A stretch of 64,000 bases of DNA from Actinokineospora bangkokensis (lineage in GTDB: Bacteria; Actinomycetota; Actinomycetes; Mycobacteriales; Pseudonocardiaceae). The DNA is taken from contig NZ_MKQR01000016.1 in assembly GCF_001940455.1 (NCBI RefSeq), positions 459,000-522,999 of the forward strand. Reading direction: 5' to 3'. Shown here one piece after another: positions 8,627 to 17,866 of the stretch (position 1 is its first letter; each line of letters starts with the position of its first letter). Made by a program: the position numbers and the translations under genes. Below the pieces are notes generated by a model that worked only from the letters and a program-made list of their open reading frames with translations, was not told where the DNA came from and did no database searches.

Positions 8627-9072
8627 TCGTCCGTCCTCTCCCAGCATCGTTCGCCCGGCGCCCGCGCGCCGAGCCTGGCGCCGGTTACCCCCGGCTACCC
8701 CGGTTGAAACCTCCGCGTGCCGGTGATCCGGGCGGCGCCCATAAGCGGCGGCTATGGGCGGTTGGGATGAGCGCCTGCCCGCCGGGCGCGGCATCCTCGG
8801 TTCATCGCCGAGCGGAGCCGAGGCTCCGGGCGCCGGCCCCCACCGAGGGGGTGCCGGTTCAGGGTCGGTCGCGCCCCCACGCCCTGGCGCGCCCGACCCG
8901 GCCCGGACCCGGTGCCGCTCCCCCGCCCCGGGGGGCGCCCCGGCCGGGGCCGGGCGGTCACCAGCGGCGTTGCCGCCGGGTGTGACGCAGGACGCTGACC
9001 AGCACCGATGCCTCACCGGCTGTTCACCGGCCACGGGGGAACCGGGCGCGGCGGGTGCCCTATGGTGGGCGG
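8627..9072. other. 446-bp divergent region between the STAS gene and hisG
   Basis: It contains the SigB-type promoter at 8685-8710 (minus). The rest is G/C-rich with short inverted repeats and no ORF I can support. No hisE gene is present here. Confidence 0.55.
8685..8710 (-). promoter_or_regulatory. SigB/SigF-type stress promoter for the STAS gene
   Basis: Read on the minus strand: GTTT (8710-8707), a 16-nt spacer, then GGGTAA (8690-8685). This matches the alternative stress sigma consensus of actinobacteria and Bacillus (GTTT, 14-17 nt, GGGTA). Start of transcription would fall near 8678, about 50 nt before the GTG. Confidence 0.65.
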
Positions 9073-9930
9073 GTGACCACGCTACGGATCGCCGTGCCCA
9101 ACAAGGGGTCGCTCAGCGTCCCCTCGGAACAGCTGCTCTCCGACGCGGGTTACCGGGTCCATCGCTCCAACCGCGAGCTGATGATCGACGACTCCCGCAA
9201 CGACGTGCAGTTCTACTTCCTGCGCCCGCGCGACATCGCCGTCTACGTCGGCTCCGGCACCCTCGACGCAGGCTTCACCGGCCGCGACCTGCTCATCGAC
9301 GCCGACGCGGGCGCCCTGGAGGTCATGGCGCTGGGCTACTCCGGGTCGACCTTCCGCTTCGCCGCCCGCCCGGGCACCCTGACCGGGGTGCGCGACCTGG
9401 AGGGCAAGCGGGTCGCCACCAGCTACCCGACCCTGGTGCAGAAGTACCTGGCCGAGCACGGGGTGACGGTGCGGCTGGTCAAGCTCGACGGCGCGGTGGA
9501 GACCAGCGTCCGGCTCGGCATCGCCGACGCGGTGGCCGATGTGGTGGAGACCGGCACCAGCCTGCGCAACTCCGGGCTGGAGGTGTTCGGGGACCCGATC
9601 CTGACCTCCGAGGCGGTGCTCGTCGAGCGCCCCGACCTCGACGCGGAGTCCCGGGCGGCCTTCGAGCGGCTGTGCCGCAGGCTCAAGGGCGTGCTGATCG
9701 CGCGCCAGTACGTGCTGGTCGACTTCGACTGCCCGGTCGAGGCCCAGGAGGCGGCGTGCGCGCTGACCCCGGGCATCGAGGCGCCGACGATCTCCCCGCT
9801 GGCCCGCGCGGGCTGGGTGGCGATCCGCTCGATGGTGCCGCGCGACCGGGCCCCGTTCGTGATGGACGAGCTGTGGGAGGTCGGCGCCAGGGCGATCCTG
9901 GTGACCGCGCTCGAGTCCAGCCGGATCTGA
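9073..9930 (+). CDS. hisG: ATP phosphoribosyltransferase, long form
   Basis: 285 aa. First step of histidine synthesis (ATP plus PRPP). It begins RIAVPNKGSLSVPSEQLL and contains FYFLRPRDIAVYVGSGTLD, both very close to actinobacterial HisG, and keeps the C-terminal histidine-binding domain (TPGIEAPTISPLA onward), so it should be feedback-inhibited. GTG 9073 matches the start of homologues. Actinobacterial hisG usually follows hisE in an operon; here the upstream neighbour is a divergent STAS gene. Confidence 0.93.
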   Translation: MTTLRIAVPNKGSLSVPSEQLLSDAGYRVHRSNRELMIDDSRNDVQFYFLRPRDIAVYVGSGTLDAGFTGRDLLIDADAGALEVMALGYSGSTFRFAARPGTLTGVRDLEGKRVATSYPTLVQKYLAEHGVTVRLVKLDGAVETSVRLGIADAVADVVETGTSLRNSGLEVFGDPILTSEAVLVERPDLDAESRAAFERLCRRLKGVLIARQYVLVDFDCPVEAQEAACALTPGIEAPTISPLARAGWVAIRSMVPRDRAPFVMDELWEVGARAILVTALESSRI

Positions 9931-9931
9931 C

Positions 9932-10594
9932 GTGCGCTACGGCCCGCACCGCAGCCAGGTCGTCGAGCTGGACGAGCCGGTGGGCGCGGCGCGGGCCACG
10001 GTGCTGCTGCTGCACGGCGGCTACTGGCGCGCCCGGCACGGCCTGGAGCTGATGCGGCCGCTGGTGCCGTCGCTGGTCGACGCCGGGCTGCGGGTGGCCA
10101 ACGTGGAGTACCGCAGGGTGGGCGACGGCGGCGGCTGGCCGCGGACGCTGGAGGACGTGGTGGCCGCCCGCGACGCCGTGGGCGGCGACCCGGTGGTGGT
10201 CGTCGGGCACTCCGCGGGCGCCCAGCTGGGCATCTGCCTGGCCAAGCGGGGCGGCGTGCGCGGGGTGCTGTCGCTGTCCGGCGTGCTCGACCTGCGCGCC
10301 ACCGCCGAGCAGGGCCTGGGCGAGGGCGCGGCGGAGCCGTTCCTGGGCGGGTCGCCCGAGCAGGTGCCGGAGGTGTACGCGGCGGCGTCGCCGGTGGAGC
10401 TGGTCCCGGTGGGGGTGCCGGTCACCTGCCTGCACGGCGACGCCGACCAGCGGGTGCCGCTGGAGCAGGCCGAGCGGTTCGCCGCGCTGGGCGGCGGCAG
10501 GCTCGTGGTGGTGCCCGGCGACCACTTCGCGGTGGTCGACCCGGCGTCGGCGGCGTGGCGGGTGGCGCTGGCCGAGCTGGCCGCGCTGCTCTGA
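9932..10594 (+). CDS. Alpha/beta-hydrolase (esterase / kynurenine formamidase-like)
   Basis: 220 aa. The N-terminal oxyanion segment LLLHGGYWRARHG, nucleophile elbow VVGHSAGAQ, acid in HGDADQRVP and base in PGDHFAVV form a full catalytic set. The HGGYW motif is common in the BD-FAE/kynurenine formamidase-like group, but the substrate cannot be read from sequence. It starts one base after the hisG stop and is probably translated with hisG. A 20-bp tandem duplication spans its stop codon (10585-10624). Confidence 0.85.
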   Translation: MRYGPHRSQVVELDEPVGAARATVLLLHGGYWRARHGLELMRPLVPSLVDAGLRVANVEYRRVGDGGGWPRTLEDVVAARDAVGGDPVVVVGHSAGAQLGICLAKRGGVRGVLSLSGVLDLRATAEQGLGEGAAEPFLGGSPEQVPEVYAAASPVELVPVGVPVTCLHGDADQRVPLEQAERFAALGGGRLVVVPGDHFAVVDPASAAWRVALAELAALL

Positions 10595-10624
10595 ACCGGG
10601 CTGGGCTGCTCTGAACCGGGCTGG
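10585..10624 (+). repeat. Perfect 20-bp tandem duplication over a stop codon
   Basis: Positions 10585-10604 are repeated exactly at 10605-10624, covering the last codons and TGA stop of the hydrolase gene, so the stop codon is duplicated. Looks like a recent slippage event. Confidence 0.85.
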
Positions 10625-10636
10625 GCTGGCCCGGTC

Positions 10637-12562
10637 TCAGCGCAGGGGCCAGCGCATCGCCACGGTGGTGCCGTCCGGGCGGCGGGTGGTCTTGCTGGAG
10701 CCGGAGAGCATGGTGATCAGCGGCAGGCCCCGGCCCCGGGTGGTGTCGGAGGGGTCGGGCTGCTTCCAGGTGCCCCAGTCGGTGACGGTGACGGTGAGGA
10801 CGTCGTCGTCGTTCTCGGCCACCACGTCGAGCTCGCCGGGCTTGTCCCGGTACCCGTGCTCCACCGAGTTCGCCATCGCCTCGTACACCGCGAGCACGAT
10901 GTCCTCGGTCAGCGCCTCGGTGGCGCCCTGCTCGCGCGCCCAGGCCGCGATGCCGTCGCGCAGCGCCACCAGCTCCACCGCGGTCGCGGGTGCCCGGCGG
11001 TGGTGGCGGGGCAGGCCGGTGCGGCGGGCGAGGATGAGGGCGATGTCGTCGTCGTGCGTGCCGCCGGTGAGGGTGCGGATCAGCTCGTCGCAGGCGGTGT
11101 GCGGGTCGGCCGGGCCGCGCAGCGCGGGCAGCGCCGCGAGCAGCCAATCCATGCTGACGGTCAGGTCGCGGGTGCGGCTCTCCAGCAGCCCGTCGGTGAA
11201 CAGCACCAGGCTGGTGCCGCGCGGGAAGGTGGTGCTGGCCGAGGGGAACGTCCGGCCCACCCCCAGCGGCTGCGCCATCGCCTCCCCGAACGGGCGCGGC
11301 GGCCCGTCCGGGGGCAGCAGGACCGCGGGCAGGTGCCCGGCGTTGGCGTAGGTGAGGGTGTCGGTGTCCGGGTCGTGCACGGCGTAGAAGCAGGTCACGA
11401 AGGACGGGTCGACCAGGCGGGAGACGGTGGCCAGCAGCTGCGACGGCGGCATCTCCAGCAGCGCGTAGGAGCGGATCGCGGCGCGGACCTGGGCCATCAC
11501 CGCCGCGGCGGTGATGCCGTGGCCCACCACGTCGCCGATGACGAAGGCGGTGGCGCCCGAGGGCAGGCGCAGCACGTCGTACCAGTCGCCGCCGATCTTC
11601 TGCCCGGTCGCGGCGGGCAGGTACCGGGTGACCACGTCGACGCCCGCGACCGCGGGGGTGTCCGGCAGCAGGGCCCGGGACAGCTCGCGGGCCAGGTTCG
11701 CCTGCCGGTCGTAGAGGCGGGCGTTGTCCAGCGCGATCGCGGAGTAGCCCGCGATGCCCTCCGCGACGTAGGCGTGCCGGGCGGTGAACCGGCCGGGCTC
11801 GGGGTGGCCGAAGAAGAACCCGCCCAGCACCTCGCCCGTGGTCGGGCTGACCACCGGGACGGCCAGGTAGCTGCACACCGGCAGGTGGCCCTCGGGCATG
11901 CCGGAGTAGGGCTCGTTGCGGCCGAAGCGGGGGTCGACGGTGATGTCGTCGCTGCGCACCGTGCCGTCGCCGCGGAAGGTCGGCGCGAACACCTCGGTGT
12001 TGCGCGGCATGGGGAAGCGGGAGAACACCTCGCGGGGGACGCCGGAGAGGGTGTAGAGGGTGTACGACTCGCCGTAGTCGTTGATCAGGTTGTAGAAGAA
12101 CGCGCCGAAGGCCGCGCCGGTGGAGGTGGTCGCCGCGTCGGTGGCGTCCTGGACCAGGGTGTCGATGTCGAGCTGGGCGGTCAGCCGCTTGCCCACCGAG
12201 TGCAGGGCGTCGAGGACGGCGGCCTCGGCGCGCACCGCCCGCACCGCCTGGGCCGAGCCCGCGGTGGCGGCGGCCACGGCGGCGCCGAGCGCCCGGTGCC
12301 CGCCGCCGACCGGGTCGGCCGTCCAGAGCAGCACCGCGCGGTCGCCGTCGGCGACGACCAGCGCGCCGGTCGTCGGCTCGCCCAGCTCGGCCAGCAGGTC
12401 CGCGGGCGGTTCGGCCACCAGCGGGCCGACCGGCTCGGCGGGCAGCACCCGCCGCGGGTCGACCTCGTGGGCGCGCACCGGCACCGGACGCCCGTCGGGG
12501 GCGGTGAAGCCCGCGCGCACGGCGTCGAGCAGGTCGTCGAAGCCCGGCACGCGCGTGGTCAC
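10637..12562 (-). CDS. GAF-SpoIIE phosphatase-HATPase fusion (RsbU/RsbW-like)
   Basis: 641 aa multi-domain regulator. An N-terminal region (1-110) of unclear fold is followed by a GAF sensor (about 115-290), a PP2C/SpoIIE phosphatase with the metal motif GGDWYD at 324-329, and a C-terminal HATPase kinase with its N-box near 555-565 ([13 protein letters not shown]). Such proteins both dephosphorylate STAS antagonists and bind or phosphorylate them. GTG 12562 overlaps the STAS stop by 4 bp (GTGA), so the STAS protein just upstream is the likely partner. Confidence 0.92.
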   Translation of the reverse strand: MTTRVPGFDDLLDAVRAGFTAPDGRPVPVRAHEVDPRRVLPAEPVGPLVAEPPADLLAELGEPTTGALVVADGDRAVLLWTADPVGGGHRALGAAVAAATAGSAQAVRAVRAEAAVLDALHSVGKRLTAQLDIDTLVQDATDAATTSTGAAFGAFFYNLINDYGESYTLYTLSGVPREVFSRFPMPRNTEVFAPTFRGDGTVRSDDITVDPRFGRNEPYSGMPEGHLPVCSYLAVPVVSPTTGEVLGGFFFGHPEPGRFTARHAYVAEGIAGYSAIALDNARLYDRQANLARELSRALLPDTPAVAGVDVVTRYLPAATGQKIGGDWYDVLRLPSGATAFVIGDVVGHGITAAAVMAQVRAAIRSYALLEMPPSQLLATVSRLVDPSFVTCFYAVHDPDTDTLTYANAGHLPAVLLPPDGPPRPFGEAMAQPLGVGRTFPSASTTFPRGTSLVLFTDGLLESRTRDLTVSMDWLLAALPALRGPADPHTACDELIRTLTGGTHDDDIALILARRTGLPRHHRRAPATAVELVALRDGIAAWAREQGATEALTEDIVLAVYEAMANSVEHGYRDKPGELDVVAENDDDVLTVTVTDWGTWKQPDPSDTTRGRGLPLITMLSGSSKTTRRPDGTTVAMRWPLR

Positions 12563-12897
12563 CGGCCCGCCACGGCCTCGGCGACCGTGGGGTAGACGTC
12601 CAGCTCGTCGACCAGGCGGGTGATCTCCAGCGGGCGCAGCACCACCCGGCCGGTGGCCACCACCCGCAGCGCCTGCCGCTCGCGGTGCGCCCGGACCAGC
12701 GCGGACATCCCCGCCGAGGCCAGGAAGTCGACGTCGGTGAGGTCCACCACCAGCCGCTCGCCCGGGGTCCTGGCGACCAGCCGCTCCAGCTCCGGCGCCA
12801 GCACCAGGTCCAGCGCGCCGCTGACCCGGATCACGGCGGGGTCGCCCGCCACCAGCTCCACCGAGCCCTGCGCGCGCCCGCGCTCCTCGTCGTCCAT
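12559..12897 (-). CDS. STAS-domain anti-sigma factor antagonist (RsbV-like)
   Basis: 112 aa STAS domain with [19 protein letters not shown] and [19 protein letters not shown]; the Ser in ASAGM is the expected phosphorylation site. It is translationally coupled by GTGA overlap to the SpoIIE/HATPase protein, which carries the matching phosphatase and kinase domains. The ATG at 12897 follows GGGG closely; ATGs at 12906 and 12936 are alternatives. The sigma factor controlled is not encoded nearby. Confidence 0.85.
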   Translation of the reverse strand: MDDEERGRAQGSVELVAGDPAVIRVSGALDLVLAPELERLVARTPGERLVVDLTDVDFLASAGMSALVRAHRERQALRVVATGRVVLRPLEITRLVDELDVYPTVAEAVAGR

Positions 12898-13112
12898 GGT
12901 CCCCATCCTGCCCCGGCTGCCGCGGACCGCCCCCACCGTGGCGGCCTCGCCGCCGAGGTGGGTCGGCGCGGGCCGCCCGCGCGTGTCACCGGATCGCGCC
13001 CGGCGGGTGTCCTCCGGGAAGATCTTCGCCCACGGCGGCCCGGAGCGCCTGCCCGGGCCACCCCGGCGGGCCCCGGCCGGGCCCGCGCGCCGCGGTGCGG
13101 TGAGATGGGGCG

Positions 13113-13715
13113 GTGAAGTGGAACCGCGCTGTGCAGCACGTGGCGGACCTGGCCGGGGCCTGCGCCGACATGGACACCCGGCCCGCGGCGATCTTCCCGC
13201 TGCGGGTGGTGGGCCTGTGGGTGGCGGGCGAGCTGCTCGGCCCGCCGCGCGACGTGGAGACCGCGCTGGTGGCCCTGGAGGTGGACGTCCCCGAGGTGCC
13301 GTGGCTGACCGAGCCGAAGGGGGCGGCGCACTGGGGGCAGGCGGTGCGGCTGCCGCAGCTGCCGCTGACCGTCCGCTGGCGCTCGGCGCACGCGCCGGTG
13401 TGGAACCACGTCCTCGACCGCCCGGTGCCGGTGTGGACGCGGGCCGGGGGCGTCGACGAGGGGGCGCTGGCCGCGCTGCGCGACGGCGAGGGCGAGCGGG
13501 TGCGCCCGGCGGAGCGGGGGGACGTGGCGCAGCGGGTCGCCGAGGAGCTGGGGATCAGCCACCGGGCCCTGTCGGCCAGCACCGACGAGTACCGGGAGCG
13601 CCGCTACAAGCCCGGGAAGCTGGAGCCGGTGGCCGACGCGCTGTGGCGCGCCGCCGAGGGCTACCTCGACCTCGTGTCGGCCCAGGCGGAAAGATCTTGG
13701 TCTGATCAGGTGTAG
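13113..13715 (+). CDS. Conserved actinobacterial protein (DUF7711-like), unknown function
   Basis: 200 aa, soluble, Trp-rich. It has an N-terminal helical region (KWNRAVQHVADLAGACADM), a central VPWLTEPKGAAHWGQAVRLP, then WRSAHAPVWNH, and a C-terminal helical part YKPGKLEPVADALW. This order recalls a protein family labelled DUF7711 in actinobacteria; that label is from memory. No catalytic motif is evident. GTG start 5 bp after GATGGGG. It faces the STAS/SpoIIE operon across a 215-bp gap. Confidence 0.65.
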   Translation: MKWNRAVQHVADLAGACADMDTRPAAIFPLRVVGLWVAGELLGPPRDVETALVALEVDVPEVPWLTEPKGAAHWGQAVRLPQLPLTVRWRSAHAPVWNHVLDRPVPVWTRAGGVDEGALAALRDGEGERVRPAERGDVAQRVAEELGISHRALSASTDEYRERRYKPGKLEPVADALWRAAEGYLDLVSAQAERSWSDQV

Positions 13716-13766
13716 AACTGCCCCGTTCGGGTTACCCGGGCGTGTCACGACGACAGGAGGCACGCC

Positions 13767-13883
13767 GTGCTGGAGATCGACCCGAACCCGATCTACACCG
13801 AGCTGATCCAGGAGAAGGGGCTCACCCCCGTCCCGGAGCAGCAGGACGCGAAGGTCGAGGCGGCCTCCCCGGTCGCCAGGTGA
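13767..13883 (+). CDS. 38-residue small protein with an ideal ribosome site
   Basis: GTG at 13767 is preceded by a perfect AGGAGG with 6-nt spacing. The peptide begins VLEIDPNPIYTELIQEKG and ends in EAASPVAR; it is acidic, with no membrane segment and no cysteine. It ends at TGA 13881-13883, just before a terminator hairpin. The strong Shine-Dalgarno, correct codon bias and terminator together argue that it is expressed. I do not recognise it. Confidence 0.6.
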   Translation: MLEIDPNPIYTELIQEKGLTPVPEQQDAKVEAASPVAR

Positions 13884-13889
13884 GCCACC

Positions 13890-13921
13890 GCGGGTGGCCC
13901 CACCGGGGCCGGGCCACCCGC
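13890..13921. terminator. Bidirectional terminator hairpin
   Basis: A perfect 11-bp stem (13890-13900 with 13911-13921, 10-nt loop) sits between the small ORF stop at 13883 and the malQ stop at 13929, which converge. Confidence 0.65.
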
Positions 13922-13928
13922 CGCGCCC

Positions 13929-15830
13929 TCAGCGCTTCCTGAGCACCTCCACCGCCCGCCGCACGGCCGGGTGGGTGAACACCTCGCGCACCGCCACCGG
14001 CAGCGGGATGCGCCAGTTCGGGTACTGGTCGATCGTGCCGGGCAGGTTCGGCTGCCGCTGCTCCCCGACGAGGTCGGTGGGGGCGGCGAAGGCCAGCGCG
14101 CAGGGCGTGCGGGCCAGCAGCGCGTGCAGGGCGTCCACGACGTCCTCGGCCGGGGCACCCGGCGCCACCAGGCCCTCCGACTCCAGCAGCCCGACCACCT
14201 CGTCGCGCTCGCGCCGCGCGCGCACCGCCTCGCCCTCGGGGTCCGAGAGCAGCCCCAGTTCCGCGCGCACGCGCACGTGCGAGCCGGTGAGGAAGCCCAG
14301 GGCGGTGGGCAGGTCGTGGGTGGAGATGCTGGCCGCGGCCTGGGCGGGCCACTGGGCGGGCGGGCGCGGGTCGCCGTCGTCGTCGCGCTCGAAGTAGGCC
14401 ACCGAGCAGCTGAGCACCCCGCGCTCGCGCAGGGTGTCGGTGACGACCTCGGGCACGGTGCCCAGGTCCTCCCCGATCACCACCGCCCCGGCGCGGTGGG
14501 CCTCCAGCAGCAGCACGCCGAGCATGGCCTCGGCGTCGTAGTGCACGTAGGTGCCCTCGGCGGCGCCGCGGCCCGGCGGGATCCACCACAGCCGCCACAG
14601 GCCCGCCACGTGGTCGACCCGGATGCCGTCGCCGTGGGCGAGCACCGAGCGGATCATGTCCCGGAACGGCAGGTAGCCCGCCGCGGCGAGCCGGTCGGGC
14701 CGGAACGGCGGCAGCGCCCAGTCCTGGCCGAGCGGGCTGAACGCGTCCGGCGGGGCGCCGACGGTGACGTCGGAGGCCAGCACGCCCTGCAGGGCCCAGC
14801 CGTCCGCGCCGGACGGGGACACCCCCACCGGCAGGTCGTGCACCACGCCGACGGCCATGCCCGCGGCGGCGGCGTGCACCTCGGCCAGCTGCTCGGCGCA
14901 GAGCCGCTGCAACCAGGCGTGGAAGCCGACCCGGTCGGCCAGCCGCGCGCGCTCGGCGGCCACCTCCGCGGAGTCGGGCGAGCGCAGCGCCTCGGGCCAC
15001 AGCCGCCAGTCCGCGCCGTGCGCCTCGGCCAGCGCGCAGTACGTGGCGAAGCGCAGCAGGCCGGGCTCGACGGCGTCCTGGTCGGCGCCCTCGACCGGGC
15101 GCAGCAGCTCCAGCGCGGCGGACTTGGCCCGCCACACCGCGTCGTGGTCGACCAGCTCGGTGGCGTCCGGGCGCAGCTCCAGCACCGCGGCCCGCACGTC
15201 CTCGGGGGCGTCGCGGAAGGCCGCGGTGGCGGTGATCGACAGGTGCAGGGGGTTGAGGAAGCGGCGCGAGGACGGCGAGTACGGCGAGCGCTGCACCGGG
15301 TGCACCAGGCTGGGCGCGGCGACCGGGCTCACCAGCACCGCGCCCGCGTCGTCCGCGGCGGCCAGCGAGACGAACTCGCGCAGGTCGGCGTAGTCCCCGA
15401 TGCCCCAGGACCCGGGGCTGTGCAGGGAGTACAGCTGCGCCATCCAGCCGTAGGTGCGCGGCGCGGGCGGCAGCGCGGCGGGTGCCACGGCCAGCGGGGT
15501 CTCCCGGCCGCCGACGCGCAGCACGTGCCAGCCCAGCGGCAGGTCCGCGGGCAGCTCGCCCGCGACGGCCACGGTGCCGCCGCCCTCCAGCAGCACCTCC
15601 CCCTCGCCCACGGCCACCCGCGCGCCCTGGCGCACGACGGTGGGCACGGCGGTGGCGGGCGGCTCGGCCAGCGCGGCCTCGACCGCCTCCGGCGTGGCGG
15701 CGTCCACGCCCAGCTCCGCCAGCACGGCGATCACCACGTCGTCGGCGACGCGCACCTGCTCGCGGTCGCCGTTCTCGTACGCCACGGCCACGCCGCGCGC
15801 GGACGCCAGCGCGGCCAACCTCTCGTCCAC
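13929..15830 (-). CDS. malQ: 4-alpha-glucanotransferase (amylomaltase)
   Basis: 633 aa GH77 enzyme. It transfers alpha-1,4-glucan segments in maltodextrin and glycogen metabolism. Catalytic residues can be placed: nucleophile Asp406 in IRVDHVAGLWRLWW, acid/base Glu454 in IGEDLGTVPE and transition-state Asp506 in STHDLPT. The N-terminal extension of actinobacterial MalQ is present. GTG 15830 was chosen for GGAGGGG six bases upstream. It follows the NmrA-like gene by 14 bp in one operon. Confidence 0.93.
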   Translation of the reverse strand: MDERLAALASARGVAVAYENGDREQVRVADDVVIAVLAELGVDAATPEAVEAALAEPPATAVPTVVRQGARVAVGEGEVLLEGGGTVAVAGELPADLPLGWHVLRVGGRETPLAVAPAALPPAPRTYGWMAQLYSLHSPGSWGIGDYADLREFVSLAAADDAGAVLVSPVAAPSLVHPVQRSPYSPSSRRFLNPLHLSITATAAFRDAPEDVRAAVLELRPDATELVDHDAVWRAKSAALELLRPVEGADQDAVEPGLLRFATYCALAEAHGADWRLWPEALRSPDSAEVAAERARLADRVGFHAWLQRLCAEQLAEVHAAAAGMAVGVVHDLPVGVSPSGADGWALQGVLASDVTVGAPPDAFSPLGQDWALPPFRPDRLAAAGYLPFRDMIRSVLAHGDGIRVDHVAGLWRLWWIPPGRGAAEGTYVHYDAEAMLGVLLLEAHRAGAVVIGEDLGTVPEVVTDTLRERGVLSCSVAYFERDDDGDPRPPAQWPAQAAASISTHDLPTALGFLTGSHVRVRAELGLLSDPEGEAVRARRERDEVVGLLESEGLVAPGAPAEDVVDALHALLARTPCALAFAAPTDLVGEQRQPNLPGTIDQYPNWRIPLPVAVREVFTHPAVRRAVEVLRKR

Positions 15831-15844
15831 AGTGGACCCCTCCG

Positions 15845-17215
15845 TCACGGTCGGCGGGCGGCGGCCCGCGCGATGCCCCGGGCCATCATGCCGAACACCA
15901 CGTCGTGCGCCGGGCGCTGGGCGGTCCAGTAGAGCGCGCCCGCGAGGCCGTCGGGCACCCAGGTCACCACCTGCTCCAGCACCGCGCGGTCGCCGTCGGC
16001 GCGGGCGCGCAGCTCCAGCCACGCCGTGCCGGGCAGGCGCATGTCCGCGCGCAGCAGCAGCGAGCGCTCGGCGTCGTCGCGGGAGACCACGGTCCAGAAG
16101 TCCACCGCGTCCCCGGTGGCCAGCTCGGCCGGGCGGCCGCGGTGCAGGCCGGGGCCGCCGAGGAGGTGGTCGAGCGCGCCGCGCAGGGTCCACGCGCCGG
16201 GGATGCCGTGCCAGCCCGCGTCCCCGCCGATGCCGGTGATGACCTCCCACAGCGCCTGCCGGGGCGCGCGCACGCCGTGGACCTTGCGGTCGGTGCGCAT
16301 GCCGGGGGCGGTGGCGGGCGGCGGCTGCGGGGCGGGCAGGCCCAGCGCCTCCCGCAGCGCCTGGTCGACGCTGGTCGCACCGCCGGGCGGCGGCGGGGCC
16401 ACGTCGGCGGGGTCGGGCACGAGGTCGTGGTGCAGCGACTCCATCAGCGCGCGCACCAGAGGTTCGGGCTGCGAGCCGAGCGCCGCCGCGGCGATGGCGG
16501 CGGGCCGGGTGGGCAGGTCGGGCACCGGGACCGGCAGCCTGCGCCGCAGCCCGGCGACGCGGGCGTAGCGCTGCACCAGCTCCAGGTAGCTGAGCACCTG
16601 CGGGCCCGCCAGCTCCACCACCAGGTCCCGCGGCTCGGCGGAGGCGGCGGCGACGAGGTGGTGCAGCACGTCGGCCAGCGCGATCGGCCTGCTGCGGTTG
16701 GCCATCCACGGCGGGCTGAGCACCACCGGGGCGAACTGCGCGGCCTGGGCCAGCAGGTCCAGGCTGGCCGACCCGGCGCCGATGATCATCGAGGCCTGGA
16801 GCACCAGCGCGGGCACCGGGGCGTCGAGGAAGACGTCGCCCACCCCGGCGCGCGAGGCGAGGTGGTCGGAGACGCGGTCGTCGGTCGGGCGCGGCCCGCC
16901 CAGGTACACCAGCTGCCGCACGCCCGCGCGGGCCGCCGCGGCGGCGACCTGCCGGGCGATCGCGTCGTCGGCGGCCACGAAGCCGTCGCCGTCCATGGAG
17001 TGCACGAGGTGGTAGGCGACGTCGACCCCCGCCAGCGCCGCGTCCAGGACCTCGGCGTCCCCGGCGTCCCCGCGCACCCCGACGACACCGCCGGGGAGCT
17101 GGTCCGGGTCCAGCGAGCGGGCCATCGCCCGCACCTCGTGCCCCGCGGAGCGCAGCGCGGCCACGAGCGGCCGCCCCACATAACCCCCCGCGCCGATGAC
17201 CAGACAGGTGCTCAC
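15845..17215 (-). CDS. NmrA/SDR-type NAD(P)-binding protein with C-terminal DUF2867 domain
   Basis: 456 aa. The N-terminal Rossmann fold has CLVIGAGGYVGRPLVAAL followed by an acidic GDAGD region and YHLVHSMDGDG; no SDR-type YxxxK is seen, as in atypical SDRs. From about residue 310 the protein has a DUF2867 (START/SRPBCC-like) domain with GHG-type loops. Proteins with this architecture are widespread in actinobacteria, function unknown. GTG at 17215; weak ribosome site. Co-transcribed with malQ. Confidence 0.82.
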   Translation of the reverse strand: MSTCLVIGAGGYVGRPLVAALRSAGHEVRAMARSLDPDQLPGGVVGVRGDAGDAEVLDAALAGVDVAYHLVHSMDGDGFVAADDAIARQVAAAAARAGVRQLVYLGGPRPTDDRVSDHLASRAGVGDVFLDAPVPALVLQASMIIGAGSASLDLLAQAAQFAPVVLSPPWMANRSRPIALADVLHHLVAAASAEPRDLVVELAGPQVLSYLELVQRYARVAGLRRRLPVPVPDLPTRPAAIAAAALGSQPEPLVRALMESLHHDLVPDPADVAPPPPGGATSVDQALREALGLPAPQPPPATAPGMRTDRKVHGVRAPRQALWEVITGIGGDAGWHGIPGAWTLRGALDHLLGGPGLHRGRPAELATGDAVDFWTVVSRDDAERSLLLRADMRLPGTAWLELRARADGDRAVLEQVVTWVPDGLAGALYWTAQRPAHDVVFGMMARGIARAAARRP

Positions 17216-17385
17216 CCACCCACTATCGCAGCGGTCGGCCGGCAGCGCTGGGCGCGCGCGGGAGACGCCGAACACCAATCGGGGCAAGGCGATCGGCGCA
17301 CGGGATGCGGCGGGTGGGCGCGACCGGCACCACCGGGCGGCCCCGCGCGGGGGCGGCCCAACGGGGGAATCGCCGGGGCGGTTCG

Positions 17386-17413
17386 TTGCCTTGCGGCAAA
17401 CGTGCCCTATGCT
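17386..17413 (+). promoter_or_regulatory. Housekeeping-type promoter for the third STAS gene
   Basis: TTGCCT (17386-17391), a 16-nt spacer and TATGCT (17408-17413), with the predicted start about 30 nt before the ATG at 17450. The -35 overlaps an inverted repeat TTGCC-TTGC-GGCAA. Confidence 0.45.
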
Positions 17414-17449
17414 GCCGGAGCCCGCTGACCCCCAGGAACCGAGGCGACC

Positions 17450-17866
17450 ATGGCAGCACCCGCACGCCACGTCGCCCTCCCCGGTCCACGCGGGTCGGCC
17501 AGCGAGCCGGTCACCGTCACCATCGGTCCCGCGGGCCGCTGGGCGGTGCTGGTGGCCGTCAGCGGCGAGGTCGACCTGTCCTCGGCGGGGCAGCTGACCG
17601 TGCACCTGGCCGAGGCCGTGGCCACCCCGGACGTGCTGGCCGTGGTGCTCGACCTGACCGGGGTGCGCTTCCTGGCCGCCTCCGGGCTCACCGCGCTGGT
17701 GCGCACCCTGGAGGCCGCCGAGGCCGCCGCCGTCGAGCTGCACCTGGTCGCCGACCAGCGGGCCGTACTGCGCCCGCTCCAGGTCACGGGGTTGCGCGAG
17801 CGCTTCTGCGTGCACCCGGACGCGGACGCGGCACTGGCCCGCTACGCGTCGGCCAACTCCCGGTAG
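17450..17866 (+). CDS. STAS-domain anti-sigma factor antagonist
   Basis: 138 aa. After a 25-residue leader it has WAVLVAVSGEVDLSSAGQLT, VVLDLTGVRFLAASGLTALV with the phosphorylatable Ser, and a C-terminal helix-rich region. It is a stand-alone RsbV-type protein. ATG at 17450 after GAGGCG. Its last 25 bp overlap the end of the convergent CaCA antiporter gene (stop at 17842), an arrangement that allows antisense interference at the 3-prime ends. Confidence 0.85.
   Translation: MAAPARHVALPGPRGSASEPVTVTIGPAGRWAVLVAVSGEVDLSSAGQLTVHLAEAVATPDVLAVVLDLTGVRFLAASGLTALVRTLEAAEAAAVELHLVADQRAVLRPLQVTGLRERFCVHPDADAALARYASANSR

Noticed and set aside
13929..17219. A 1,096-codon minus-strand frame
   Set aside because: Its upstream part is a shadow of the NmrA-like gene in another frame; malQ starts at 15830.
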